From assembly GCF_014654205.1 (NCBI RefSeq), contig NZ_BNAW01000016.1, positions 92,447-156,446 on the forward strand: a stretch of 64,000 nt of DNA, in the 5' to 3' direction. The notes below the pieces were generated by a model. That model made no database searches. It saw only the letters and a list, made by a program, of their open reading frames with translations, and was not told the DNA's origin. Positions 42,175 to 50,209 of this stretch are shown here, one piece after another (the stretch's first letter is position 1; every line of letters begins with the position of its first letter). Both the position numbers and the translations under genes were made by a program. The stretch is from Amycolatopsis bullii (lineage in GTDB: Bacteria > Actinomycetota > Actinomycetes > Mycobacteriales > Pseudonocardiaceae).

Positions 42175-43185
42175 TCAAGACTTCCGACGGCCGCCCAGCC
42201 ACGCGAGCAGCGCACCCGCGCTGAAGGCCCCGGCCACGGCGCCGAGACCCGGCCCGCGCTGCACCGTGACGTTCTGCTCGAGCAGGACCGGCGGTGGCGG
42301 CGCGATGACCTTGCGCTCGTTCTCCTTGGCGGTCGCGGTCCACGCCGTGATGAGCAGGAGGAAGCGCGAGACGAGGTTCGCGAACACGAGCAACCCGATG
42401 ACCGGCCCGAACAGCGCGGCCGACGGCGACTTCGTGACGCTGGCCAGGTAGATCGAGCCGACCTGCTGCAGGATGACGAACCCGACGGCGGCGACCACGG
42501 CGCCCTTGACGGCACTGCGAAGGGCGACCTGCTCCCGCGGCAGGCGGGCGATCACCCAGACGAAGACGAGGGTGTTGGCGGCCAGGCCGAGCACGATGGT
42601 GGCCCCGCGGAGCAGGACGATCGCCCAGGTGGCGTGTTCGAGCCCGACGAGTTCGAGCAGGAACTGCCCGACCCCGCCGCCGACCGCGGTCAGCGCGAAG
42701 GAGACGACGAGGGCAACCCCGAGCCCGATCAGCGCGACGAGGTCCTTGAGCGTCTGCTTGACGATCGGCTGCGGTTGTTTTTCCTGGCCCCACTGCGCGG
42801 TGAGGGCGTCCCGCAGGTTCGACATCCAGCCGATGCCGGAGTAGAGGGCAATGAGCAGGCCGAAGATCCCGATCCCACCGCCGGAGTCGAGCGCGCCCTT
42901 GACGATGCCGTTGACGAGGTCCTTGAGACCTTCGGGAACGGAGTTGTTGATGCCGTCGGTGATCTTGGTGATGATCGTCTGGTCGTGGTTGACGACCAAC
43001 CCGACCACGGCGAAGGCGACCATGAACAGCGGGAAGACGGAGAGAACGCTGAAGTAGGTGATGGCGGCGGCGTAGTGGTTGCCGTACCGCTCGGTGAAGG
43101 CGTCGTTGGCCCGGATGAGGTGATCGAGCCACGGGTACTTCCGCCGCAGCCGCGGAAGCAGCTTTTCCTTCTCTTCGTTCGCCAC
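42175..43185 (-). CDS. YihY/BrkB-family inner-membrane protein
   Basis: A 336-residue membrane protein with six helices and the family segments AITYFSVLSVFPLFMVAFAV and YSGIGWMSNLRDALTAQWG. An additional C-terminal tail has one more hydrophobic stretch (AGAFSAGALLAWLGG). It was once annotated as ribonuclease BN, which is wrong for the family. Function unknown; transport or lipid-related roles have been suggested for homologues. The start is a GTG at 43185. Confidence 0.85.
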   Translation of the reverse strand: MANEEKEKLLPRLRRKYPWLDHLIRANDAFTERYGNHYAAAITYFSVLSVFPLFMVAFAVVGLVVNHDQTIITKITDGINNSVPEGLKDLVNGIVKGALDSGGGIGIFGLLIALYSGIGWMSNLRDALTAQWGQEKQPQPIVKQTLKDLVALIGLGVALVVSFALTAVGGGVGQFLLELVGLEHATWAIVLLRGATIVLGLAANTLVFVWVIARLPREQVALRSAVKGAVVAAVGFVILQQVGSIYLASVTKSPSAALFGPVIGLLVFANLVSRFLLLITAWTATAKENERKVIAPPPPVLLEQNVTVQRGPGLGAVAGAFSAGALLAWLGGRRKS

Positions 43186-43535
43186 CGTGAAACGCTAACC
43201 ACGGTGCGTGCACCCCGCAACGCGAGCGGCTCAGGTGAGGGAGGCGCCGCGCGCGCACCACCACGTTTGCCGCGCACCGAGGCGAGTGCGCGCCTCCTCG
43301 GGGTCTTGTCCACAAAGCCGGCCGGCTGTGGACAGGTGGCTCGTTCGGTCCGTGAGAGCCCGCTTTGTCGGTAGGCGCCGATAGCCTGACTTGGGGACGC
43401 CCCCAGGGAAGGCGGTTTCCAGGGGTGGTTGCAACACCTGAGGGTTCAGGAAATGCCTCGTGTCCGGGCGGGATCGGGATCGTGCTCCATGCTGTGTTTC
43501 CCGCGGTCCTGGTCGGCCTGTCATACCGTTGATTG
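43186..43535. other. Gap between the BrkB-like gene and the IS30 remnant
   Basis: No gene is seen. The right part, from about 43420, is probably the left end of the IS30-type element (a GGGTGGTTGCAACACC stretch resembles such ends), but no matching right end is found. Confidence 0.4.
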
Positions 43536-44090
43536 CTGAGCGGGCGGCCTGCTTTGGCCTGGTGGAAGCTGGTGTAGGCGCAGGGAAGCGGCGCGGCAGG
43601 TCGGGATCAACTATCGGACCGCGAAACGCTGGCGAGCCGAGACGGCCCAGGCTGCGGCAACGGCGGTGCCGGTGGCGCCGGCGGAGGCGTCCTCGCGGTT
43701 TGAGTTCGGCGGAGCGGATCCGGATCGCCGACGGGGTCCGTCAGCCGGGGATGCCGCTGCGGATGGTCGCGGTCGAGCTGGGCCGGCCGGTGTCGACGAT
43801 CAGCCGGGAACTGGTCCGCAACCAGCAGTCCGATGGCAGCTACCAGCCGCATGCGGCGCATGAGCTGGCCACCGGCCGGCGAGCCCGGCCCAAGATCGGC
43901 AAGCTGGCCGCGATCCGCCGGTTACGGGCCATCGTTGAGGATGGGGTTGGACGTGCGGTGGAGCCCGCAGCAGATCACCCGCTGGCTTCGCCGCGACCAC
44001 CCTGACCGGCCGGAGTGGCATGACCATCTACCAAGCCCTCTACGTCCAGGCCCCGGTCCGGGCGGCCGGCCCCGCCGGGAACAGCTCAGG
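43536..44090 (+). pseudogene. IS30-family transposase remnant
   Basis: Pieces of an IS30 transposase appear in order but in different frames: REAARQVGINYRTAKRWRAE, then LSSAERIRIADGVRQPG with the helix-turn-helix VAVELGRPVSTISRELVRNQ, then RWSPQQITRWLRRDHPDRPE, then MTIYQALYVQ. At least three frame changes occur. The DDE catalytic half is absent; the sequence stops at the 3' end of the adjacent kinase gene. It is dead and old. Confidence 0.8.
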
Positions 44091-44586
44091 TGACGGCAGC
44101 CAGCAACGCTGGGTAGGCGTCCGCCGCGGTGAGCACTCGCGCCCTCCGGCTCGCGGCGAACGCGGCGACCGCTTCGTAAGCCTGGCTCAGCTCCGCCTCG
44201 GTCAGCGGAGCCGCGACCTCGACCTCCGAAGAACCACGAGCGGCGAAGCGCCGAAGCGTCTCCTCGAGCCCCGGCAGGAGCACAATCTCGTGGAAGCTCG
44301 CGCCCGTCTCGCCGGCCAGCGATTCGAGCCGCTCGGCGAAGCCCGGGCGGGCCAGCAGCTGCGGCACCACCACGTCGTGGCCCGCGCGGAGGTGGGTGCG
44401 GGCCGCCGCCAAGGCGATCTCCCGGGCCAGCAGACCGGCTTCACCCGGCGCTGATCGCCAGCCGCCGAGCATGGCGCGGACTTGGTCGACGTCCAAGGCC
44501 AACGTCGGCGGGTGGTGGTCGGCGTAGCGCCGGGCGAGCGTCGACTTGCCGCTGCCCGGCGGGCCGTTGAGCAGGATCAGCTTCAC
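44086..44586 (-). CDS. P-loop kinase-like ATPase (AAA_33 type)
   Basis: This 166-residue protein begins VKLILLNGPPGSGKSTLARR, a Walker A loop at the extreme N terminus. LALDVDQVRAMLGGW and a lid-like region follow, as in small zeta-toxin/chloramphenicol-phosphotransferase-type kinases. The GTG overlaps the trpS stop (GTGA). No antitoxin gene adjoins it, so a housekeeping or sugar/nucleoside kinase role is as likely. Substrate unknown. Confidence 0.78.
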   Translation of the reverse strand: MKLILLNGPPGSGKSTLARRYADHHPPTLALDVDQVRAMLGGWRSAPGEAGLLAREIALAAARTHLRAGHDVVVPQLLARPGFAERLESLAGETGASFHEIVLLPGLEETLRRFAARGSSEVEVAAPLTEAELSQAYEAVAAFAASRRARVLTAADAYPALLAAVT

Positions 44587-45617
44587 CGCACCGGCGGCAG
44601 GAACCCGATCCGCTGGTACGTCTTGGCCAGCGTCTTCGACGCGACCTCGCGTGCGCGTTCGGCACCGGCGGCGAGGACCTTGTCCAGCTCCGCCACATCG
44701 TCCAAATAGGACTTCGCGCGCTCCTGGATGGGCGTGACCCACTCGACGAAGACCTCGCCGAGGTCCTTCTTCAGGTCGCCGTAGCCCTTGCCCTCGTACG
44801 CCGCTTCGAGGTCCGGGATCGTGCGGTCGGTCAGCGCCGAGTAAATCGTCAGGAGGTTCGACACGCCTGCCTTGTTCTCGGTGTCGAACCTGACCTCGCG
44901 GCCCGTGTCGGTGACCGCCGAGCGGATCTTCTTCGCCGAGCGCTTCGGGTCCTCGAGCAGCTCGATGATCCCGTTGACGTTCGACGCCGACTTGCTCATC
45001 TTGGCCGTCGGTTCCTGCAGGTCGTAGATCTTCGCCGTGTCCTTGATGATGTACGGCTCCGGCACCACGAACGTCTTGCCCAGCCGGTTGTTGAAGCGCT
45101 GCGCGAGGTCGCGCGTCAGCTCCAGGTGCTGGCGCTGGTCCTCACCGACCGGGACGGCGTCCGCCCGGTACAGCAGGATGTCCGCCGCCTGCAGGATCGG
45201 GTAGGTGAACAGGCCGACGCTGGAGCGGTCGGAACCCTGCTTCGCGGACTTGTCCTTGAACTGCGTCATCCGGCCGGCCTCGCCGAAGCCGGTCTGGCAT
45301 TCGAGGACCCAGCTCAGCTGGGCGTGCTCCGGCACGTGGCTCTGCACGAACAGGGCGCTGCGCTGCGGGTCGATGCCGATGGCGAGCAGCTGGGCGGCCG
45401 AAACGCGGGTGCGCTGCCGCAGCACCTTCGGGTCCTGCTCGACGGTGATCGCGTGCAGGTCGACCACGCTGTAGAAGGTTTCGTGCGTGTCCTGCAACTT
45501 CACCCACTGGCGCAGCGCGCCGAGGTAGTTGCCGAGGTGGAAGGAGTCGGCGGTGGGCTGGATCCCGGACAGGACCCGCGGGCGGCGCTCTGCTGCGACG
45601 GTCTGCTCTTCGGACAC
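44583..45617 (-). CDS. trpS: Tryptophanyl-tRNA synthetase
   Basis: Class I synthetase charging tRNA-Trp, 344 residues. The HIGH-type motif is HLGN at residues 27-30 and the KMSKS motif is intact in TAKMSKSASNVNG. GRMTQFKDKSAK and LFTYPILQAADILLY are typical of TrpRS. The GTG at 45617 is at the domain start. AAGAAT six bases before it could be a weak leaderless -10. Confidence 0.97.
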   Translation of the reverse strand: MSEEQTVAAERRPRVLSGIQPTADSFHLGNYLGALRQWVKLQDTHETFYSVVDLHAITVEQDPKVLRQRTRVSAAQLLAIGIDPQRSALFVQSHVPEHAQLSWVLECQTGFGEAGRMTQFKDKSAKQGSDRSSVGLFTYPILQAADILLYRADAVPVGEDQRQHLELTRDLAQRFNNRLGKTFVVPEPYIIKDTAKIYDLQEPTAKMSKSASNVNGIIELLEDPKRSAKKIRSAVTDTGREVRFDTENKAGVSNLLTIYSALTDRTIPDLEAAYEGKGYGDLKKDLGEVFVEWVTPIQERAKSYLDDVAELDKVLAAGAERAREVASKTLAKTYQRIGFLPPVR

Positions 45618-45663
45618 GTCAGGATTCTTCCAGGCCGGGGCGACCGGCGGGCGCCGAGGGCCC

Positions 45664-46038
45664 TCAGGCGTTCGGGCGCTGGGTGAGGAACGGGCGGGTC
45701 GGCGTCGCGTCGGGCTCACCGAGGACGGCTTCGGCCATCGCCGTGACCGGGTCGGGGACCTCCGGCACGGCGGGGGCGGCCTCGGCCAGGCGGGTCTTGC
45801 GCCGCTGCCGCAGCACACCCAGCGTCATGCCGACGATGCCGAGCGCGACCGCGACCAGCCCGACGGGGCCGAGCACGCCGAAGGCCTCCACGTTGGTGTC
45901 GGCCTGCGCTGTCGTCGTGACGGCGGCGAACGCGCTGCCGCCGGCCGCGAGCAGGCCGGCCGGGACGAGCGCGAGCACCACGGCCACGCGGAATCCGCGC
46001 AGGGTGGACCGCAACAGGGTTCGACCTGGGTTGCGCAC
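45664..46038 (-). CDS. Small exported or membrane-anchored protein
   Basis: A 124-residue product with an N-terminal signal-like helix (VAVVLALVPAGLLAAGGSAF, then AAVTTTAQADTN), a second helix (VGLVAVALGIVGMTLGVL) followed by RQRRK, and an acidic/Pro tail. The likely topology is a short outside loop with the C terminus inside. GGAGG precedes the GTG at good distance. No family recognised. Confidence 0.65.
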   Translation of the reverse strand: MRNPGRTLLRSTLRGFRVAVVLALVPAGLLAAGGSAFAAVTTTAQADTNVEAFGVLGPVGLVAVALGIVGMTLGVLRQRRKTRLAEAAPAVPEVPDPVTAMAEAVLGEPDATPTRPFLTQRPNA

Positions 46039-46258
46039 CGGAGTGCCTCCCGCGAGTAACGCTCACCCATCCGAGTGAGACGTTGCGTGCTACTGGTCAG
46101 AAAACTACCGAGCGTGTCAAGACCTGCCGGTTCTGATCAACTCGGATTTCGAGGGTAGCGCTCAATCCGTAATACGCTGCGGGCGCCCCCAGGGTTCACT
46201 TTCGCCACCCGGTCGGGGGAATCGGTTACTCCCTGAGGTAGAGCGTGGCCGGAAAGTG

Positions 46259-46309
46259 CACGATCAGGTGTCACCCGTTCGATCCGATTCGTTCGGTCAC
46301 CCGATCGTG
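46259..46309 (-). terminator. Inverted repeat after the exonuclease gene
   Basis: CACGATCAGGTG and CACCCGATCGTG pair with one mismatch around a 27-base loop, just beyond the exonuclease III stop. The rest of the 274-base gap to its left shows nothing recognisable. Confidence 0.4.
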
Positions 46310-46312
46310 GTC

Positions 46313-47125
46313 TTACCGACCGGGGAAGTCGATGTCGTAGGTCGCGGTGACCGGCGCGTGGTCGGACCACCGCTGGTCGTAGGCGGCCGCCCGCTCGACC
46401 ACGACGTCGACGACCTTCTCGGCGAGCCCGGGCGTCGCGAGCTGGCAGTCGATGCGCCAGCCGGAGTCGTTGTCGAAGGCCTGGCCGCGGTAGGACCACC
46501 AGGTGTACGGGCCGGGGCCTTCGGGGTCGAGCCGTCGCTGGACGTCGGTGAAGCCGGCCTCGGTGTAGACGCGGCCGAGCCAGGCGCGTTCTTCGGGCAG
46601 GAAGCCGGAGTTCTTGCGGTTGCCGCGCCAGTTCTTGAGGTCGACGGTGTCGTAGGCGATGTTCCAGTCCCCGACGACCACGGCCTCGCGCCCGTCCGCG
46701 GCGGCCTTCGCACGCAGCTCGACGAGGTAGGGCAGGAACGCGGCCATGAAGCGTTCCTTTTCGTCCTGCCGTTCGGTGCCGACGTCCCCGCTGGGCAGGT
46801 AGAGACTGGCGACGACGACGTTCGGCAGGTGGACTTCGAGGTACCGCCCGCTGTCTTCGAATTCCGGTTCACCGAAGCCGACGCGAACCTCATCGGGCTC
46901 GACGCGGCTGTAGACGGCAACGCCGTTGCGCCCCTTGACAACCGACGGCGCGTGCACCGAGAACCACCCATCGGGTTCGACGACGGAAGCGGGCAGCTGA
47001 CTGGCTTCGGCCCGGACCTCCTGGCAGGCGACGACATCGGCCTTGGTGGCGGCGAGCCACTCGACGAAGCCCTTTTTGGCGGCGGCGCGGAGGCCGTTGA
47101 CGTTCACGGTGGAGACGGTCAGCAC
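46313..47125 (-). CDS. xth: Exonuclease III (AP endonuclease family)
   Basis: Base-excision repair nuclease of 270 residues. Active-site motifs of the exonuclease/endonuclease/phosphatase fold are in order: STVNVNGLRAA, CQEVRAEASQLP with the metal Glu, VVGDWNIAYD, and RWSDHAPVTATYD with the catalytic Asp-His. The GTG at 47125 lies seven bases after a TAGCGT -10, which favours it over a GTG nine bases earlier. Confidence 0.93.
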   Translation of the reverse strand: MLTVSTVNVNGLRAAAKKGFVEWLAATKADVVACQEVRAEASQLPASVVEPDGWFSVHAPSVVKGRNGVAVYSRVEPDEVRVGFGEPEFEDSGRYLEVHLPNVVVASLYLPSGDVGTERQDEKERFMAAFLPYLVELRAKAAADGREAVVVGDWNIAYDTVDLKNWRGNRKNSGFLPEERAWLGRVYTEAGFTDVQRRLDPEGPGPYTWWSYRGQAFDNDSGWRIDCQLATPGLAEKVVDVVVERAAAYDQRWSDHAPVTATYDIDFPGR

Positions 47126-47132
47126 GCGGTGC

Positions 47133-47138
47133 ACGCTA
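47133..47138 (-). promoter_or_regulatory. -10 element of the exonuclease gene (leaderless)
   Basis: TAGCGT on the reverse strand, seven bases before the GTG at 47125. Confidence 0.45.
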
Positions 47139-47205
47139 CCGGCCGGGGTATCAGGGCCGGTCGCGGCGCGAGGAAAACGGGTGCGAAGGGCCGGGGTCGC
47201 TGTGC

Positions 47206-47211
47206 CAGACT
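47206..47211 (+). promoter_or_regulatory. -10 element of the metallo-hydrolase gene (leaderless)
   Basis: CAGACT, seven bases before the ATG at 47219. Confidence 0.4.
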
Positions 47212-47218
47212 GCCGCGC

Positions 47219-47976
47219 ATGGGCGAACCCGGGAGCCGGTTGGTCGTGCTGGGCAGTTGTGGTGCGTGGCCGGAACCCGGCCGGTCCTGCGCCGGGTTTC
47301 TGTTGGCGCACAACGGCTTCCGCGTGGTTCTCGACCTCGGGTACGGCGCTGCGCCGCGCCTGTTCGCGCACTGCCCCGACGGGCTGCCCGACGCCGTCGT
47401 CGTGACGCACGAGCACCCCGACCACTGCGCCGACGTGAGCGCGTTGGGGCGGGCGTGGCACTACACGGTCCAGACCGGCGCGCCCTCGGCACGGCTGCCA
47501 CTGCACTGCACGCCCGGCACCGTCCGGCGGCTCGAGGCGATGGAGCCCCGGCCGCACCCGGAGACGCTGTTCGACGTGCGGGACCTCGGCGAGCCGGCCG
47601 AAATCGGGCCGTTCCGGTTGACGCCGTACCCGCTGCCGCACCACCAGCCGAACTTCGGTGTGCGCCTCACGGCGCCCGGGCTGACGGTGGCGTACACCGG
47701 CGACACGGGACCGTCGCCCGCGCTGGCCGAGCTGGGCCGCGACGCCGACCTGTTCATCTGCGACGCCACCCTCCGCACCCGCCGCCGGAGGGAGAGCCCC
47801 GCTACCTGATGACGGCCGCGGAGGCGGGCCACTGGGCGGAGCGTGCCGGAGCTCGCCGGCTCCTGCTCACCCACTTCTGGCCCGGCACCGACCGCGGGGC
47901 GGCCGCCGAGGAGGCCCGCGCCGAGTTCGGTGGCGAGGTGCTGGTCGCGGAGGAGGACCTCGCGATCGCGCTCTGA
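47219..47976 (+). pseudogene. MBL-fold metallo-hydrolase interrupted by a frameshift
   Basis: The first part (about 185 residues) has the zinc motif VVTHEHPDHCADV and YTGDTG. It then runs into a false end near 47790 (the frame stops at 47809). The continuation lies one frame back: PPPEGEPRYLMTAAEAGHWA and the last zinc histidine in LLLTHFWPGTDRG, ending at 47976. A single missing base in the run of CGCC repeats near 47780 would explain it. This could be a real lesion or a sequencing error; the two parts together make a normal-length hydrolase. Confidence 0.75.
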
Positions 47977-48021
47977 CGCCCGCCGACCCCCAGCGGGCCG
48001 CCAACGCACCCCACCGGCTTC

Positions 48022-48238
48022 GGAACGCGGCTACCTCGCCACGCCTCCGGCCGCCGCAGCAGATCCCACGCTGGTCGAGCTGCCGCTCGGGCAGCGATGG
48101 GCCGCACGCCCAGCACCCCTCGCGCCTCTCGGAAACGCGGCTACCTCGCTACGGCACCCGGCTGCCGTAGCAGGCCCCACACCGGTCGAGCTGCCGCCCG
48201 CCAGCGACCAGGCGCAGCACCGAGCACCCCTCGCGCCC
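48022..48238. repeat. Imperfect direct repeat, two units of about 107 bases
   Basis: Both units contain ACGCGGCTACCTCGC near the start, GGTCGAGCTGCCGC in the middle and GCACCCCTCGCGCC at the end, with diverged stretches between. Confidence 0.7.
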
Positions 48239-48500
48239 CGACCCCCGTCCGAGCGCGGTCCCCAGGGCCTCGAACCCCACCGCCGCACCTGCACGCCGCT
48301 CCGACACCGTCCAAGCCCGCGAGACTCCCCCTGGAGACCCCGCGGACACACCGGCTCGTGCCGCGATTCAGTTGTCGCCCGCCCCCGGACGCTTTCTCCT
48401 TCCCCGACGGCCCATGCCGCCACCTGCGGTTTTCCCGATGATCAGTTCTAGCACCCACCACCGACAAAAACCGGCCCTTGACCCTCGAAGCTACGATCAT

Positions 48501-48514
48501 TAGCTTTAAAGCTA
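48501..48514. promoter_or_regulatory. Probable TetR operator
   Basis: TAGCTTTAAAGCTA is a perfect 14-base palindrome, 15 bases upstream of the TetR-family gene start and AT-rich in its context. Confidence 0.65.
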
Positions 48515-48529
48515 TGCCAAGTAGCCACC

Positions 48530-49105
48530 ATGTCGCCTAGAGCCGGCCTGACCACGGACGCCGTGGTCGATCTCGCCGTCGCGGTCGTCGATGAGCTAGG
48601 CCCCAAGGAGCTCAGCCTCGCCAAGATCGCCGACCGCGCCGGCGTTGCCGCGCCCTCGCTCTACAAGCACGTCAAGAACCTCGCCGACCTCCGGCGGCTG
48701 ATCGACCTCCGCGTCGTCAAGGAAATGGCCGAAACCCTCCGCGCCGCCGCCACCGGGCGCGAAGGCGGGGATGCCGTCGCCGCGGTCGCCGATGCCTACC
48801 GCCACTACCTGCAAGCCCACCCGCACCGGACCCACGCCCTGACCGCCGCCCCCGATCGGGGGGATGCCGAACTCAGCGCCGCGACCCACGCCGTTGCCGA
48901 AGTCGTCTTCGCCGTTCTGCGGCCGTTCGGCTTCGACCACGCCCAGTCCGTCCACGCCACGCGGTGCCTCCGCGCCGCCGTCCACGGGTTTGCCGGGCTC
49001 GAGGCCTCCGGCGGCTTCGGACGGCCCGAAGACGTCGGCGAGAGCTTCGAAGTGCTCAAGAAAATGCTCGTCCAAGGCCTCACGAACTACGCGGAGAAAC
49101 CATGA
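48530..49105 (+). CDS. TetR-family regulator (TetR_C_33/WHG-type)
   Basis: The helix-turn-helix is SLAKIADRAGVAAPSLYKHV near residues 28-47, followed by an all-helical C-terminal domain with the WHG-like segment LRAAVHGFAGLEASGGFG. At 191 residues the length is typical. A palindrome just before the start suggests autoregulation. The stop overlaps the start of a 28-residue microprotein (ATGA), so regulator, microprotein and membrane protein form one unit. Confidence 0.88.
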   Translation: MSPRAGLTTDAVVDLAVAVVDELGPKELSLAKIADRAGVAAPSLYKHVKNLADLRRLIDLRVVKEMAETLRAAATGREGGDAVAAVADAYRHYLQAHPHRTHALTAAPDRGDAELSAATHAVAEVVFAVLRPFGFDHAQSVHATRCLRAAVHGFAGLEASGGFGRPEDVGESFEVLKKMLVQGLTNYAEKP

Positions 49106-49188
49106 GCTTCATCCTCGCCGTCCTGCTCTTCACCGTCGGGCTCGGTGTGCTCGACGCCCGCTTCCCCTGGACGGAGGCCCGCAGATGA
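49102..49188 (+). CDS. 28-residue membrane microprotein
   Basis: The product MSFILAVLLFTVGLGVLDAR plus eight residues is one hydrophobic helix with a short charged tail. The start overlaps the TetR stop as ATGA and its TGA overlaps the next ATG (ATGA again), so all three genes are translationally coupled. The frame is too short for certainty, but the double overlap argues that it is translated. Confidence 0.55.
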   Translation: MSFILAVLLFTVGLGVLDARFPWTEARR

Positions 49189-49733
49189 TCGCCGGGCACT
49201 TCGGGCTGGCCGCCGCCGTCAAGGCGGGCCGCCCCGCGATTCCCGTCTGGACGCTCATGCTCGCCACCGCCTGGCTCGACGTCGTCTTCGTCCCGCTCTA
49301 CCTGAGCGGCGTCGAAACGGTCGACGGCGCGGGCTACGGCGGCGGCGTCATCCACGCCGACTACACCCACTCCCTCGTCGGCGCGCTCGTGCTCGCCGCG
49401 CTCTTCGGGGCGGTCGCGAGCAAATGGCTCGGGCGCGAAGCCGGGCTCGTCCTCGGCGGCGTCGTGTTCTCGCACTGGCTGCTCGACCTCGTCGTGCACC
49501 GCGCCGACCTGCCGATCCTGCCCGGCAACGCCGGCGACCTGCCCGTCTTCGGCTTCGGGCTCTGGCGGCTGCCCGCCGTCTCGGCCGTCGTCGAACTGCT
49601 CATGCTGGCGATCGGCATCGGCCTCTACTGGCGCGCCGCCGCGAAACGGGATCCGAAACGCGCCCGGACGCTGGGCCTCTCGGCCGCGGCCTTCGGCGTC
49701 GTGACGCTCGCGGCCGATCTACTGGGTGTCTAA
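49185..49733 (+). CDS. YdjM/DUF457-like membrane protein
   Basis: A 182-residue protein with about five helices. The start MIAGHFGLAAAVKAGR, the HSLVGALVLAALFG segment and SHWLLDLVVHRADLP provide the conserved His/Asp residues of the membrane-bound metal-dependent hydrolase-like family (YdjM). It is probably under control of the TetR gene two positions upstream. Its stop shares CTAA with the opposing gene. Activity unproven. Confidence 0.78.
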   Translation: MIAGHFGLAAAVKAGRPAIPVWTLMLATAWLDVVFVPLYLSGVETVDGAGYGGGVIHADYTHSLVGALVLAALFGAVASKWLGREAGLVLGGVVFSHWLLDLVVHRADLPILPGNAGDLPVFGFGLWRLPAVSAVVELLMLAIGIGLYWRAAAKRDPKRARTLGLSAAAFGVVTLAADLLGV

Positions 49734-50026
49734 CAGGCGGAGCCGGCGACGGGCTGGGTGAACTCGGCGGCCACCCACTTGGCGTCGGCCACCTTGCGGA
49801 AGCCGTTCTGCACGCCCGGCATGGCATCGAACTGGGCGTCGCGCAGGTACTTGCCGACGATCTTCGCGTTGCCGTCGGCGGCCTCGCGGGCGTTCAGGAC
49901 GTCCGCGGTCACGGTGACCTTGCAGCCGGTCGCCGAAGCCCCCGACGCCTGCTTGCCCGTGTTCATGGCGTACACGATGACGACCAGGACGAGCGCGCCC
50001 AAGATGAGCAGAGTCTTCTTCGACAT
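49730..50026 (-). CDS. Small membrane-anchored SH3-like (SH3b) protein
   Basis: An N-terminal helix (TLLILGALVLVVIVYAM) anchors an outside domain, CKVTVTADVLNAREAADGNA continuing to WVAAEF, which matches bacterial SH3 repeats with a cysteine at each end (possible disulfide). The total is 98 residues. GGAGGAAGG precedes the ATG at 50026. SH3b domains often bind cell-wall peptides; the role here is inferred. Confidence 0.72.
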   Translation of the reverse strand: MSKKTLLILGALVLVVIVYAMNTGKQASGASATGCKVTVTADVLNAREAADGNAKIVGKYLRDAQFDAMPGVQNGFRKVADAKWVAAEFTQPVAGSAC

Positions 50027-50160
50027 GCCTTCCTCCAACCCGCGTGCCCCGTCCCCCGCCAAGGGTAGGCAATCCTTTACCCGGACGGCAGCGCCGGACG
50101 TCGCAACCACCCGGAGGCGCCAGCGGAACACGCGCGAGGTGACAACGCGTGATCAAAGCG

Positions 50161-50196
50161 AGAGCCCCCTCCCCGGCGAACCGGGAAGGGGGCTCT
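50161..50196. terminator. Stem-loop after icd
   Basis: AGAGCCCCCTCCCCGG pairs with CCGGGAAGGGGGCTCT around a four-base loop, 13 bases past the icd stop. Confidence 0.75.
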
Positions 50197-50209
50197 CCAA
50201 GCAACGAAC

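Larger units (their letters stand above)
47977..48529. other. Non-coding gap with a duplicated segment
   Basis: No credible gene in 553 bases. A segment of about 107 bases occurs twice (48022-48128 and 48131-48238), and the right end carries the TetR operator. Open frames here lack ribosome sites and family likeness. Confidence 0.6.

Noticed and set aside
46137..46499. Small open frame in the gap beside the exonuclease gene
   Set aside because: It overlaps the exonuclease coding region antisense, has no ribosome site and an Arg-rich artefact composition.
48141..48500. Open frames on both strands in the 47977-48529 gap
   Set aside because: They follow the duplicated segment, lack start signals and resemble no family; better explained as non-coding repeat.
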